Shown here in pieces: positions 5,814-15,800 of a DNA stretch of 42,691 nt. The first letter of the stretch is position 1. Each line of letters opens with the position of its first letter. A program made the position numbers and the translations under genes. This stretch comes from a virus, in the IMG/VR virus record IMGVR_UViG_3300030107_000147, positions 1 to 42,691 of that record. The stretch is one strand, 5' to 3'. The notes under the pieces were generated by a model. That model was not told where the DNA came from. It saw only the letters and a list, made by a program, of their open reading frames with translations, and searched no databases.

Positions 5814-6172
5814 TATTTCTTTTTAAGTTTATTCATTGTTGTTACACCGAATGATGCACCAACTATTGTTAATATTATGTACCAAAACATAGGGTCAGCA
5901 TTTTGTAATATTGTCCAACCACGTTCCATTGTGTCTTGGAAGTATGGTACGAAATGAAGTCCCATTAAAATTGTGAAAAACAAACATAACCACTCGTCTT
6001 TCCATGAGTGTTCTTGTTGACGTATTTGCTCTATTGAAATTTGTGATACTGCGTCTAGTTCTTTTTCTCTAACAATTTTATCTTTTTGTAATTTGTGTGA
6101 TATAGCACCAAAAGTTTTTTCTGCTATAATCTTCGTAAGGGGGTTTTTTAAAAGTGATAGAAAAGGTAGCAT
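5813..6172 (-). CDS. Holin-like membrane protein
   Basis: This 119-residue protein has two clear membrane segments in its second half (WLCLFFTILMGLHFVPYF, about 62-80, and MFWYIILTIVGASFGV, about 96-111). A weaker hydrophobic N terminus and a charged end follow the build of the three-segment holins found in marine phages and gene-transfer agents. The KDEW...P...W...P.FWY pattern supports that relation from memory. It would time membrane opening for the lysozyme. The gene sits in the T7 gene 17.5 position, after the fibre genes and before the terminases. Confidence 0.75.
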   Translation of the reverse strand: MLPFLSLLKNPLTKIIAEKTFGAISHKLQKDKIVREKELDAVSQISIEQIRQQEHSWKDEWLCLFFTILMGLHFVPYFQDTMERGWTILQNADPMFWYIILTIVGASFGVTTMNKLKKK

Positions 6173-6173
6173 A

Positions 6174-6296
6174 TTACATTACCCATAAAAATGCTGACCA
6201 GATTACAAAAGCTACAAAAAGTTTTTTATCTGTATCTTGCCAATATATCTTTGCTTTATTTAACCAAGTCTTTGGTGTATATCCATATATTATCAT
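6174..6296 (-). CDS. 40-residue membrane mini-protein
   Basis: MIIYGYTPKTWLNKAKIYWQ is followed by a charged DTDKK and a C-terminal membrane segment (LFVAFVIWSAFLWVM). The ATG overlaps the TGA of the upstream gene (ATGA), and GGAG lies eight bases ahead. The stop is one base before the next start. Such tight packing makes a real gene likely. Its place directly before the holin candidate suggests a lysis or membrane function, not a defined one. Confidence 0.7.
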   Translation of the reverse strand: MIIYGYTPKTWLNKAKIYWQDTDKKLFVAFVIWSAFLWVM

Positions 6297-6502
6297 ATTT
6301 GTTCTCCTATTTGTTTACAGTGCATTTCTAAAAGAATGCCTCTGTTCTTAAATTCTTCATCTACCGAAATAGCTATGTTTTTTATTGTGTTTAAACACAT
6401 TTGCTTACTATCAACTGGTTTAGTTAAAGGTATGTCTCCTGTAAGACATAAATCTTGACCATGTACTGCTAATACGCAAATTATTGCGGTTATCTTAAAC
6501 AT
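6293..6502 (-). CDS. Small exported protein, unknown
   Basis: This encodes 69 residues with a signal-peptide-like start (MFKITAIICVLAVHG, possible cleavage near residue 15). The remaining periplasm-sized peptide has three Cys (DLCLTG, QMCLNT, EMHCKQ) that could form a disulfide. AGGA precedes the ATG. It lies in the lysis and membrane gene cluster and ends in an ATGA overlap. Function is unknown. Confidence 0.7.
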   Translation of the reverse strand: MFKITAIICVLAVHGQDLCLTGDIPLTKPVDSKQMCLNTIKNIAISVDEEFKNRGILLEMHCKQIGEQI

Positions 6503-6511
6503 TATTAATTC

Positions 6512-6754
6512 CTATCTGTATTGAAAGAAACCAATAATTCCTGCAACTATTGTTCCTAAAAATACTAGCACTTGAACCATGCCTTTACCTTTAGAAACGT
6601 CTTGTCTTAAACTTTTAACTTCCTTCTTTAATTCATTTATACTTTCATGCAAAACTTTCATACGTTCTGCACATATTTTTTCGTGGCTTGATAGTCTTAC
6701 TCCTGTAGAAAGTTCTGTAAACTCTTTAGAAGTTAAAACTTTTTTCCTAGCCAT
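6512..6754 (-). CDS. Coiled coil with C-terminal membrane anchor
   Basis: This encodes 80 residues. The middle (KICAERMKVLHESINELKKEVKSLRQDV) reads as a coiled coil, and the end (MVQVLVFLGTIVAGIIGFFQY) is a membrane segment. This tail-anchored layout is common in XhlA-like lysis accessories and small marine phage proteins. The ATG lies one base after the stop of the fibre-type gene. The ribosome-binding site is weak, so translation may be coupled. It is the first gene of the membrane cluster. Confidence 0.75.
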   Translation of the reverse strand: MARKKVLTSKEFTELSTGVRLSSHEKICAERMKVLHESINELKKEVKSLRQDVSKGKGMVQVLVFLGTIVAGIIGFFQYR

Positions 6755-6755
6755 G

Positions 6756-8054
6756 TTAGTAGTTTATGCCTATTCCATGAAGTTGAGTTTCTTTTGAACC
6801 ACTAGCTTGATTAGCCCAAACTGCTTTGTATCTTACATCTGTACCAGAAGTACAAGTTGTTTCGCCTAATCTTACTTGTTTAATTCCTGTAGAATAAACA
6901 GGTGTAATTGCAGAATATGAACTTGCTTCTGTCCAATTTGTTCCACCATTACAAGTAAAGTATATTTTTAAATCTGTTCCTAAAGTTGCTGTTCCACTTG
7001 CGTCTTTATATAACATTGTTCCACCAACTTTTGTTTTAGCTGAACCAACTGTGTTTGCAGATTGTATTAATGTTCCAGTTGCATTAAGCGATACTTCAGT
7101 CCAAGGTGTTATTATAGAACCCTCTGCATCTTCAATTTTTACTGTTCCAAATTCTGCATAAGTAGTATTTGCAATTATATGAAGATATCTACCAGTTGCA
7201 GTACCACTCCAAGCATATTGGATATATTCAGTATCAACAGCACCATAAGCACCAACACTTGTTATATGATAAACACCTAAATCACCTGAACTTAAATTAT
7301 TTTGTGGTAAATTAAGATACCCATTAGTGACCCAATTATCCCAACCACCTGCAAAACTACCACCACTATAAGCTGAACCACCTGTAATAGTTGGTGTAAT
7401 TGAACTATTATCATCAAAAACAAAACCTGATGATGTTCCAGTAGAAAAGTTTAATTTCACAAGACCTGCATTATAATTAGTACCACCTGCATCAGGGTGT
7501 TGTTTATTTCTAAATATCCATTTTAAAGGAGATTTTAATGTTCTGTTTGCGCCTAAATCAATTCTTGCACCATAATCAGAGGTAGCATCACCAACTCCAT
7601 TAGTTGAAATTGTAGCACCAAATTGCATAATTCCAGTATCAGACGCAATACTTAAAGAAGTTCCATCTGATGTTGATGTAGCTGAACCTTTATATTGTGA
7701 TGTTGCTGTTGGTGTAAGTGATGCCCCTGCTGTATTTGAATTAATATATCCATCTTGTCTATCTACTGTAGTTTGTGTTCCTAAATTCGTATCGTCTGTA
7801 AATGTATCTATAAATTGATTTGGTAAATTAAAAGCCGCAGAACTTTCGTTAGTAGCTTCTCTTAAAGCTAAAGCAGATATATCTGATTTGATTGGTTGTA
7901 AATCTGTTGCTGTAACATGTTGAGTTACACTTGAAGAAGCAATTCTTGCATCAGCAAATGTACCAGAAGTTATTTTTGATGTAGATAAATTTGGTATATC
8001 TGCTTCTGTAAAACCACCAGATATTATATTTGCTAAATCTCTTGCTTTTGTCAT
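6756..8054 (-). CDS. Fibre or adhesin-like structural protein
   Basis: The N terminus of this 432-residue protein, MTKARDLANIISGGFTEADI, is typical of marine phage tail and decoration proteins as I remember them. The body is Ser/Thr/Gly-rich and beta-like, with a part that looks like a carbohydrate-binding or jelly-roll fold (GYLNLPQNNLSSGDLG; GRYLHIIANTTYAEFGTVKI). It has a strong AAAAGGAG start and follows two other adhesin-like genes in the fibre operon. It may form a receptor-binding tip. The exact role is not visible. Confidence 0.75.
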   Translation of the reverse strand: MTKARDLANIISGGFTEADIPNLSTSKITSGTFADARIASSSVTQHVTATDLQPIKSDISALALREATNESSAAFNLPNQFIDTFTDDTNLGTQTTVDRQDGYINSNTAGASLTPTATSQYKGSATSTSDGTSLSIASDTGIMQFGATISTNGVGDATSDYGARIDLGANRTLKSPLKWIFRNKQHPDAGGTNYNAGLVKLNFSTGTSSGFVFDDNSSITPTITGGSAYSGGSFAGGWDNWVTNGYLNLPQNNLSSGDLGVYHITSVGAYGAVDTEYIQYAWSGTATGRYLHIIANTTYAEFGTVKIEDAEGSIITPWTEVSLNATGTLIQSANTVGSAKTKVGGTMLYKDASGTATLGTDLKIYFTCNGGTNWTEASSYSAITPVYSTGIKQVRLGETTCTSGTDVRYKAVWANQASGSKETQLHGIGINY

Positions 8055-8073
8055 AATTATTTATTTTCTCCTT

Positions 8074-9135
8074 TTAAAATGCTGTACATGGTGTGTTGTT
8101 TGTTCCTACTATTGATTGTCCAAATGCCATGTAGATGTATGTATTACCACTACCATTTCTATTAGAATTACTATTACGAAGTTTAAAACCATTTGATAAA
8201 AAATCAGTATCACCATTTGAATTTGTACTTTCTGCATAAGTTCCATTAGGGCATAAAACAGCACTATTTGGATTGTTTGTATCTCTTTTATTATCGTATA
8301 TATGCCACTCACTTGTAGCTGATGTATCTTTAGTTAAAATAAAAGTAGGTTTAAATCCTGTATAAACAAATGTTCCATCTGTACTTCCATTTCCTGTGTA
8401 TTTTCCAAATTTTGAATAACCGACTTTTTCTGCAAAGCAGTAAGCAATTATGTCATTAGTATTTGCTCCCCAAAAACCTGTATTCATTGAAAATACAGAA
8501 GATGTTGGAGTTGTTGAACCCCATATATTAGCATTAGATGCTTCTGCATCAGTTGTATTTAATTTAAGATATTTACCATTACCCATTTTAGTATGATATG
8601 TCCACCACGCATCAGTAGTTGGTAAAGGTTTTAATATCATCATTTTTGGAACTGCACCTAAACCGTGTCCAACTGTAAATGTTCCAGATTGACCATTAGT
8701 ATTAAATTTTACCATACTAAATCCTGATGTTGTATTAACACTAACTGTAGAATTTGCATCTCCATCTGAATTAGCTGAACCTGCACCACCTGCTTTCCAA
8801 TTCCAAGCTACATGTGTTTGACCATTTGTATTTGTGTCGGAATAATCATTTAATTCAAATCCATCTGCATTAACATTATTAGATGAAAATATATTTCTAT
8901 TATAAGCCGCACTTGTATTATTAGAAGAAATGTTTGGTGTATCAGAGCTACCTGTACCCCAACCTTGTAAAACGTCCATTAAGTGGTGTTCTGTACTTCC
9001 TGCACTTCTTGCTTTTATCCAAACTAAATCAGGTTGAAAACCTACTCCACTAATAGAATGCCCATTACTTCCATTACCAGTATAAAGTTTAGTATTAAAA
9101 TGTGCTGTAGATTTATTAATTGTTGTATAAGCCAT
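8074..9135 (-). CDS. Structural protein with YTGNGS repeats, adhesin-like
   Basis: The 353-residue protein has an internally repeated motif: LYTGNGSNGHSISGVGFQP near residue 17 and KYTGNGSTDGTFVYTGFKP near 245, each followed by a strand such as LVWIKARS or FILTKDTS. Between them is VGHGLGAVPKMMILKPL. This pattern is frequent in marine phage and prophage-like structural genes (DUF7483-like, from memory). The composition is low in charge and rich in Asn, Ser, Thr and Gly, as in fibre and decoration proteins. AAAGGA precedes the start. It lies in the fibre operon. Confidence 0.75.
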   Translation of the reverse strand: MAYTTINKSTAHFNTKLYTGNGSNGHSISGVGFQPDLVWIKARSAGSTEHHLMDVLQGWGTGSSDTPNISSNNTSAAYNRNIFSSNNVNADGFELNDYSDTNTNGQTHVAWNWKAGGAGSANSDGDANSTVSVNTTSGFSMVKFNTNGQSGTFTVGHGLGAVPKMMILKPLPTTDAWWTYHTKMGNGKYLKLNTTDAEASNANIWGSTTPTSSVFSMNTGFWGANTNDIIAYCFAEKVGYSKFGKYTGNGSTDGTFVYTGFKPTFILTKDTSATSEWHIYDNKRDTNNPNSAVLCPNGTYAESTNSNGDTDFLSNGFKLRNSNSNRNGSGNTYIYMAFGQSIVGTNNTPCTAF

Positions 9136-9136
9136 A

Positions 9137-10447
9137 TTATTCGTTTAATCCTTTCGTACAAAGAGCTGTGTGATTTGCAGGAACATTATATTCAAACTTC
9201 CCAATTCCTGAAGCATTAGTTCCTTCTGAAGAAATCGCAGTTGTATTAAAATATCCATTTCCGAAATTCCAATAAAATCTTGTGTCGCTATAACCAGAAC
9301 AACCAAATAAATAAAATTTATCTGCTGTTAAAGAAACTGCATTTCCTTCTGCACTTCCATTAATATAAAATTGAACTGTGTTGTTATCTAAATCCATAGC
9401 AATTCCAACTATTGTTCCTGAAGATAAAGCAGTTAAACCTGTTTGTTGGTCAGAATTTGCTTTCATTGTTCTTCCATTATTAAAATAAGAAATACTATCA
9501 GCTTCTTTACCCATATAATCGCCTGAACCTTGTTCTAGAGAAGCTGAATCTGAACTAATAATTCCTAAAGAACATTCTCCACCAACTGCATCTATTTTAC
9601 ATTCAGCATAATACTTTCCAGTTATTGCACCTAGAGTTGATGTTGTGTGCCACCATTGACCAGTTTGGTCAAAGAATATATTTGTATTTCCTGAAGAATA
9701 ACCAATAGTACTACCTGTATGTTCTTGTGTTAAAGGATTAATTGTACAAAAAACATTGCTTGGACAATCTTCTGTTTTTGTAAGTGTACCACCGCCTACT
9801 GTAAAATTATTAGTATTAGGAGATTGGTCTGTAACTGAATTACCATCTTTTAAAATAAAGAAACCATTAGTTCCATAATTTGCAACTGCACCTGCACTTA
9901 TTTGCCATTCGCCAGTCGTTGCATCTGTAGAACCAAATGAACTTGCATCATAAGCATATCCATCTGTAACATGAACATGACTTAATATACCATCAAAGTA
10001 TTCATTTGTTGATGCTCTTTGATAACCTATATCAAATTTACAGTTAGTTGATGAAAAACCACCAAATGTTGAATTTTGTGTTGGTGCTGTATAACCAGAA
10101 TAACCACCTAAATTATCAATATTTTCTCCATTAACAAACATTTTCATTCTGTCTGTTGATGTACTTTGTGTGCTATCCCATTTAATACATATATGATACC
10201 AAAATCCAACATCTCGAAATTTCATATTAGTTGTTAAAGTAGACCAAGTTGAACTTGAAGTTTCGCACCAAGCAGAAAAAACATCACCACTGTCAAATCT
10301 CCAATACATTCTATTGCTACTGTCATTATCTTGCGAAAATACTCTTTGAGTAGAACCTAAACCAGTTCTCTTTACCCAAAACGAACAAGTTAGTTTTGTA
10401 GGTGTACTTGTTGAAGATATTGTTCTTGTTAAATGTGTACTAGCCAT
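9137..10447 (-). CDS. LamG plus SPRY-type adhesin, fibre operon
   Basis: This 436-residue protein appears to have two lectin-like domains. The N-terminal part (KLTCSFWVKRTGLGSTQRVF; MKMFVNGENIDNLGGY) matches a concanavalin/LamG sandwich. The C-terminal part (GKYYAECKIDA, GIAMDLDNNTVQFYINGSA, FYWNFGNGYF) has the order of a SPRY domain. Both folds bind glycans or protein surfaces, so a receptor-binding role is likely. The start overlaps the fibre gene end, with GGGGGA as ribosome-binding site. Confidence 0.8.
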   Translation of the reverse strand: MASTHLTRTISSTSTPTKLTCSFWVKRTGLGSTQRVFSQDNDSSNRMYWRFDSGDVFSAWCETSSSTWSTLTTNMKFRDVGFWYHICIKWDSTQSTSTDRMKMFVNGENIDNLGGYSGYTAPTQNSTFGGFSSTNCKFDIGYQRASTNEYFDGILSHVHVTDGYAYDASSFGSTDATTGEWQISAGAVANYGTNGFFILKDGNSVTDQSPNTNNFTVGGGTLTKTEDCPSNVFCTINPLTQEHTGSTIGYSSGNTNIFFDQTGQWWHTTSTLGAITGKYYAECKIDAVGGECSLGIISSDSASLEQGSGDYMGKEADSISYFNNGRTMKANSDQQTGLTALSSGTIVGIAMDLDNNTVQFYINGSAEGNAVSLTADKFYLFGCSGYSDTRFYWNFGNGYFNTTAISSEGTNASGIGKFEYNVPANHTALCTKGLNE

Positions 10448-12795
10448 TAGTTAAATTGTCCCCCACCTGTTGCACCAAATGTTGAAGATAAACTAAAAGT
10501 TCTATCTGTAGTTTGACTTTCCCCATCTGTTGCTCTGATTGTAAAATTATATGTTGTTGGTGTTGTTGAACTAGCACCAAAATCGGTAGTAGTTAAAGCA
10601 CCTGTTGATGTATTTAAAGTTACCCCTGCACCTGAAAGTACAGAAGTAGTCTCTGAATAAGTTATTGAACTATCGGAACTAGCCGAAAGTGTTGCAAGTG
10701 TACCAGAGAAATTACCTGCAAATGAACCAAGTGAACCTGAAGCTGTACTCCAAGTAGGTTCGTCTGAAACTGTTAAAATATTATTAGTAGAAAGAGTTGC
10801 GTTACCATCTGGGTTTTCAACTCTAATTTTATATTGTGCATCTACAGTTAAAGTGAAGTTAGCTGTAATTGAAGTTGCACTTGTATAAGAAACACTATTT
10901 GCTAAATACCATATTCCTGTTGCAGTATTAATCGCCCATACCTGCGGAATAGAAGTAAAGTTAGTCCCTGCAATAACTACGTTTGTTGCTGAATTTGTAA
11001 TTGTACTTGGTGTGCAACCTGTTGCTGTTGGTTTGGTTTCTCCTACAGTCACACTTCCACCTAAAGCTACTGCTGAACCATTAATTGTAATACTGTTATT
11101 TGCTAACTTATCATTTGCGATTGAACCTGCTAATTTATCATTAGAGATTGAACCTGCTAGTTTAGCATTTGTAATACTTGGTAATCTGTCTATGTTAATA
11201 GTTCCTGCATTAATAGCCGAACCATTAACTGCCGCAACATTAAATGTGCCATAGCCGACAATATCTAAAATATCTCCGACTGCCGCACCTGTCGCTAAAA
11301 CTACAGAAGTACCTGAAGTAATTGTAATATCTGCCGCAGATAATCTTACACCATTTAGGTAGACATCAGCGAACCCTGCGTCATACGCTAAAGTATTTCC
11401 TGCTGTGTCTGCACCAGTAAATGTTGTTTGGTTTGCTGTAGCTGTATAATTAAATCTTGCTGAAGTTCCATTAACTGTAGAACCTGCCGCCGCCCAACCA
11501 CTAGCTTTATAAACTTTTAATTCATTTGCTGTCGTATCAAAATATAAATCACCAACATTTAAACTTGAAGTTGGAGCTGAACTTGCAATTCTATATTGTT
11601 CTGCAAAACTATTTACTGAAGCTAAATTTGTAGCAACAGTATTAATATTTGTTATTGCACCACCAACATTATTAACATTAGTGATTGCACCTGCTACAGC
11701 ATTGATATTTGTAGCGTTTGAATTTACTGATGAAATATTAGATGAATTTCCTGCAACTGTAGTTACATCACTAGATATTCCTGCGACTGTAGTAACATTT
11801 GAAGAAATACCTGCTACTGTTGAGACGTTAGAATTAATACCTGCTACTGTCGTAATATTTGCATTGTTAGTTGCAACAGTGTTTATATTTGAACTGTTAG
11901 AATTAACAGCAGACACATCTGAAGCTATAGTGTTAACACCTGAAACAGCACTTGATATTCCTGATACTGTACTTATAGCAGAACTTATACCTGCTACAGT
12001 AGTTACATTAGCTGATATACCTGCTACTGTTGTTACATTAGCTGATATCCCACCAACTGTATTAACATTAGCTATATTATTAGAAACAACTTCAATTTCT
12101 GATGTTGCTTCATTTAAGTCATCTGCAACAGTTTCTACTTCTGAAACTGCTTCTGCTAAATCATTTGCTACAGCTATAACTTTAGTAATATCTGCGGCTA
12201 CAGTGTTAACTGAAGAAATATTTGTAGCTACAGTATTAACATTAGTAATATTTGTACCTACATTATTAATATTAGTTGAATTACTAGCAACTGTAGATAA
12301 TCCTGTAATTCCTGCTACTGTATTAATATTAGCTTTGTCTGAAGCTGATAACCATGTATTTTCAAGATAATGCTTTGTGGCGACATCTTGGTTATCTACT
12401 GGATTAGTAACATTTATAATTCTTTTACTATTAGCGTCCCATTGAAAGTTCGTATTGGAAGGTTTAATAACATCATTAGCATCATCAATAGCTTCCTGAC
12501 CCATATAAAAGGCTTGGGTACTATCTGTATCTAAATCGTTTTCTGTTAATACTGAACCATCAGCATAGTCTGTTAATCTTGTTGTTTGAGATGTTTTTCT
12601 TCTTATCTCAATCGCTACACTTGAAGCAGGTGCAGAATTAAATGTCAGGGTAGTCCCTGCCGCATTTAGAGTATAAGCTGTTGTAGCCACCCCTGCTAGA
12701 GTAACTGTTAGGTCTGCTGTGCTTCTATAGCTAAAAGGAATGGAATATGATGTTGTACTGTTATCGCCTGTATAACGTACAAAACTATTTGCCAT
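10447..12795 (-). CDS. Tail fibre with T7 gp17-type N terminus
   Basis: Of 782 residues, about 1-145 (MANSFVRYTGDNSTTSYSIP; EIRRKTSQTTRLTDYADGSV; NVTNPVDNQDVATKHYLE) match the tail-attachment domain of T7-like fibres. A long repetitive shaft follows (about 160-390), built of units such as NVTTVAGISS and NINTVATN. Toward the C terminus lie IPT/TIG-like and He_PIG or cadherin-like beta domains (about 590-770). The protein would contact the host receptor and anchor the adhesins encoded downstream. A phage promoter (12829-12846) drives it, and AAGGA precedes the ATG. Confidence 0.93.
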   Translation of the reverse strand: MANSFVRYTGDNSTTSYSIPFSYRSTADLTVTLAGVATTAYTLNAAGTTLTFNSAPASSVAIEIRRKTSQTTRLTDYADGSVLTENDLDTDSTQAFYMGQEAIDDANDVIKPSNTNFQWDANSKRIINVTNPVDNQDVATKHYLENTWLSASDKANINTVAGITGLSTVASNSTNINNVGTNITNVNTVATNISSVNTVAADITKVIAVANDLAEAVSEVETVADDLNEATSEIEVVSNNIANVNTVGGISANVTTVAGISANVTTVAGISSAISTVSGISSAVSGVNTIASDVSAVNSNSSNINTVATNNANITTVAGINSNVSTVAGISSNVTTVAGISSDVTTVAGNSSNISSVNSNATNINAVAGAITNVNNVGGAITNINTVATNLASVNSFAEQYRIASSAPTSSLNVGDLYFDTTANELKVYKASGWAAAGSTVNGTSARFNYTATANQTTFTGADTAGNTLAYDAGFADVYLNGVRLSAADITITSGTSVVLATGAAVGDILDIVGYGTFNVAAVNGSAINAGTINIDRLPSITNAKLAGSISNDKLAGSIANDKLANNSITINGSAVALGGSVTVGETKPTATGCTPSTITNSATNVVIAGTNFTSIPQVWAINTATGIWYLANSVSYTSATSITANFTLTVDAQYKIRVENPDGNATLSTNNILTVSDEPTWSTASGSLGSFAGNFSGTLATLSASSDSSITYSETTSVLSGAGVTLNTSTGALTTTDFGASSTTPTTYNFTIRATDGESQTTDRTFSLSSTFGATGGGQFN

Positions 12796-12828
12796 CTATG
12801 ATTTTTCCTTATTTTTTGAATTTGTTTT

Positions 12829-12846
12829 ACTAAAAGTGAAACTTTA
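12829..12846 (-). promoter_or_regulatory. Phage RNA polymerase promoter before fibre operon
   Basis: The minus-strand sequence TAAAGTTTCACTTTTAGT matches the other three sites (TAAAGTTKCACTWTTAGA) except at the last base. It overlaps the stop of the internal virion gene (12844) and leaves a leader of about 35 bases with AAGGA before the fibre ATG. It would start an independent transcript for the fibre, lysis and packaging genes. Confidence 0.72.
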
Positions 12847-15800
12847 CTGAAGCAGTGTATTTAATGATGAATTTCTATTCTTAATAGCCTCATTAACTTT
12901 AAGAAACTTGAACTCATTACGTTCATTAATCGTTCTTTGAATAATTGGATATTCTTTCATCATCTGTATTTTAGCCATTCTTTCAGCTCTTCTAACTATA
13001 GATATGATATACTTCTGTCTCATATCCTCACCTAAAACTTGACCATCTGGTCTAAAGTAGATTGCACTTTTCTTATCCATTATAAGTGCTTCTATATAAC
13101 CTTTAAGATTATATTTTTTACCTTTGTATGAAAATGTTTGCTGACCTGTAAGCTCTCTCCATCTATCGTAAGCTGTTTGTTTAGTCTTATCATTAACAAT
13201 TCTTCTTAAATCAATTTTAGATTTTCTATCTATTGGAGATGGTTTTGTAAATTTAAACTCTCTATCTTTAAAGAAATTACCTATTTCAGGGTTTGACCAT
13301 TGTGTCATAGCAAAAGGAGAAGACCATAAGCCACTCTCTTTTCCTAAACCAAATAACCAACCATTTTGTCTGTCAACTTTTTCACCAAACATATTTCTTT
13401 GAGGCATAATACTATCTTTGTCTGCTACCCATTCAAATGGGTCTAGCTGTAACATTCTATCACTTAATGACCATAATTCTTGTTGAACATCACTATCTAC
13501 TCTACTCATGTATCTTAAACCACCTGATAGTGGGAATACTTTATAAATTGCTCTTGATAATATTGAAGTACCTATTCTATCTGGTGCTTTACTTTTCATA
13601 GCTTCGTCTCCTAATAAAAATCCTGCTGTTTCAATAATACCTTTCATGTAAAATTTAGAAGTTAAATTATGAGTTAGTGAAGCTAACATACCCATAGCTA
13701 ACTCTTCCATACCATTTTGTGCTTCCGCAGGTAAATCTTCATTAGTTTTTAAGAAACTATTTAATGTTTCCATCATGTCAGCCATAATAAAGAATGGCAT
13801 CATAATAGGGTCTAATCTGTTTAATTTAATATATCTACCATCATCTGTAATATAAGAATAAGGTTGCCAACCTGTTGTTGCTGTTCTTTCTTTATTCTCT
13901 CTCCAATCTCTTGAACCACCGCCAGTAATCTTTCCTGCAAGAGCAACATTGTAAGCGGCAAACCATAACATCATTCCACCTTGCATTCTTGCATTAGCTT
14001 CTGCCGCCGCTTCTGGGTTTAGATATTTACCATCTGCACCTTTCATTAAAGCGTGTCTTGTAGAAACTACTAATCTTCTAGCTAAAGGTATTTGTTCAAA
14101 ATTCCATTTAATTAAGTTTGAAGGTGTATTGATAAAGTGTAAACCTAAAGCTCTTGACCATTTGTTTCTTGAAGTCCATGATAGAACAGCCGCAGTAACA
14201 CCACCTTCTTGTTTTCCTGTTGCAGGATTTGTAGACATAGAAGATTGTGTATAAGTAGCTTCTCTAGCATATTGTAATGGGTCGTTTACTTCTAATTTGT
14301 TTACGTCTTGTATCGCTGTAGAATTACTTGATATTGTAGATTTAGCAACATTGTTATTTTCCATGTATGCCATCTCAATTTCTTTAAATCTTTTTTTGTA
14401 TTCTTCTTTAGCTTTTTTATCTTTAAAATAACCTGACCATAGAGAAGCATTATTTTCTTTTCTTAATTGAGAATGTATTTGTGATGTTCTTCTTGCTCTA
14501 AAAGCAACAGTTTTAAGAAATTCATCACCTGCTGAAAGAAATCTCATAGGTGTTGTTACAAGATAAGATGTGGGTTTAACTAATCCATTGTGAATTATAC
14601 CACCTACTTTACCTAAAGGTCTTGTTAATAAAGCACTTGTTGCATTAATCCATGCTTGAAGTTGTCCTTGTCTCATAGAGTTATCATACTTCATGGCTCT
14701 ACTATCAAGCATACCTCTTCCAAAATAAAAACTTTTACCAAATTGTTTTATTGCATGACCTAAATAAACGTATTGATGAATGTAAGTATCAAACGCTTCT
14801 ATAGCTAATTCTCTACTTCTTCTATTAGTCCACAAGCCCATATTAGCAGACCTTAATAACATAACAAAAGGTTTCCACTGTGTCTGTGCTAAACCTGATA
14901 CTATGTTAAGTATGTGTGTATCTGGTGAAGATAGTAAATTGTTATTAATATATTCAGCCGCTAATTCCCATTTATCAACTTTTTTAGCATTTTGTAATGC
15001 AAGTATAACTTGGTTATGGTCATCTAGTTTTCCTAATGCTAATTTATATTCTCTTGAACTTTTTGTTTTTAATTTCTGCATTGCAGGGTCTTCAGGATTA
15101 GCAATTAATTCTGCCGCCCTTCTAGCATCTTTACCAACTCTTTGTATTTGCGTTGCTCTAGCTTTTCCTGTACTAATTTTCTTATAATCTATTAAACTAT
15201 CTTGAATAACCCCATCTAATAAATCCATTTTGTCTTCTATTAGTTTTGCTTCATCTAGTTTACCTTCATTTATTGCTCTATGTAATTCGTTACCTAATTT
15301 AAGTTGGTCATCTCCTTGTTTAGCAATCCAATCTCCATATATTAGAAGTCTAACAAAATCTTCTTTTTGACCTTCACCTGCTTTTTTAGCCCATAATAAA
15401 ATTTGTTCTATAGGCTCATCAAATACTTGTGATAATTCTATTGCTTTTTTATTATCAAATTTTTTTATTTCATAATCTAATTTACCAGTATTTAGTGCAT
15501 CATCTATTGCACTTCTTAAATATACTTGTACTGCTCTAGGAGTGTATTTAGTAAAGTTAATAGGTTCTTTTAAAGATTTTTTACCATCATTTATTCTATG
15601 AAGGTTTTTTAATTTTTCATCTAAAGTCTTACCAGTAATTTTACTTTTTGTTTCTATTGCATCTATTTCATCTTTAGTAAGATTTTTATAATATGATTTT
15701 TTATCTTTAGAAGTAGTTAAATCACTGAACAATCTTGAACCAGTTATTTCACTTCTTCCATAAGTATGTAAATCTTGTAAGTTTTTAATTGATTTCTTTT

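Noticed and set aside
6145-6160. A partial match to the phage promoter (TATCACTTTTAAA on the minus strand).
   Set aside because: It lies inside the holin-like gene and lacks the TAAAGTT part. Chance similarity in AT-rich DNA.
11681-12370. A 229-residue open frame on the plus strand opposite the fibre shaft.
   Set aside because: It mirrors the repetitive NTVATN-type shaft codons of the fibre gene. The protein is a low-complexity Val/Thr/Ile repeat with no start signal. It is an antisense artefact.
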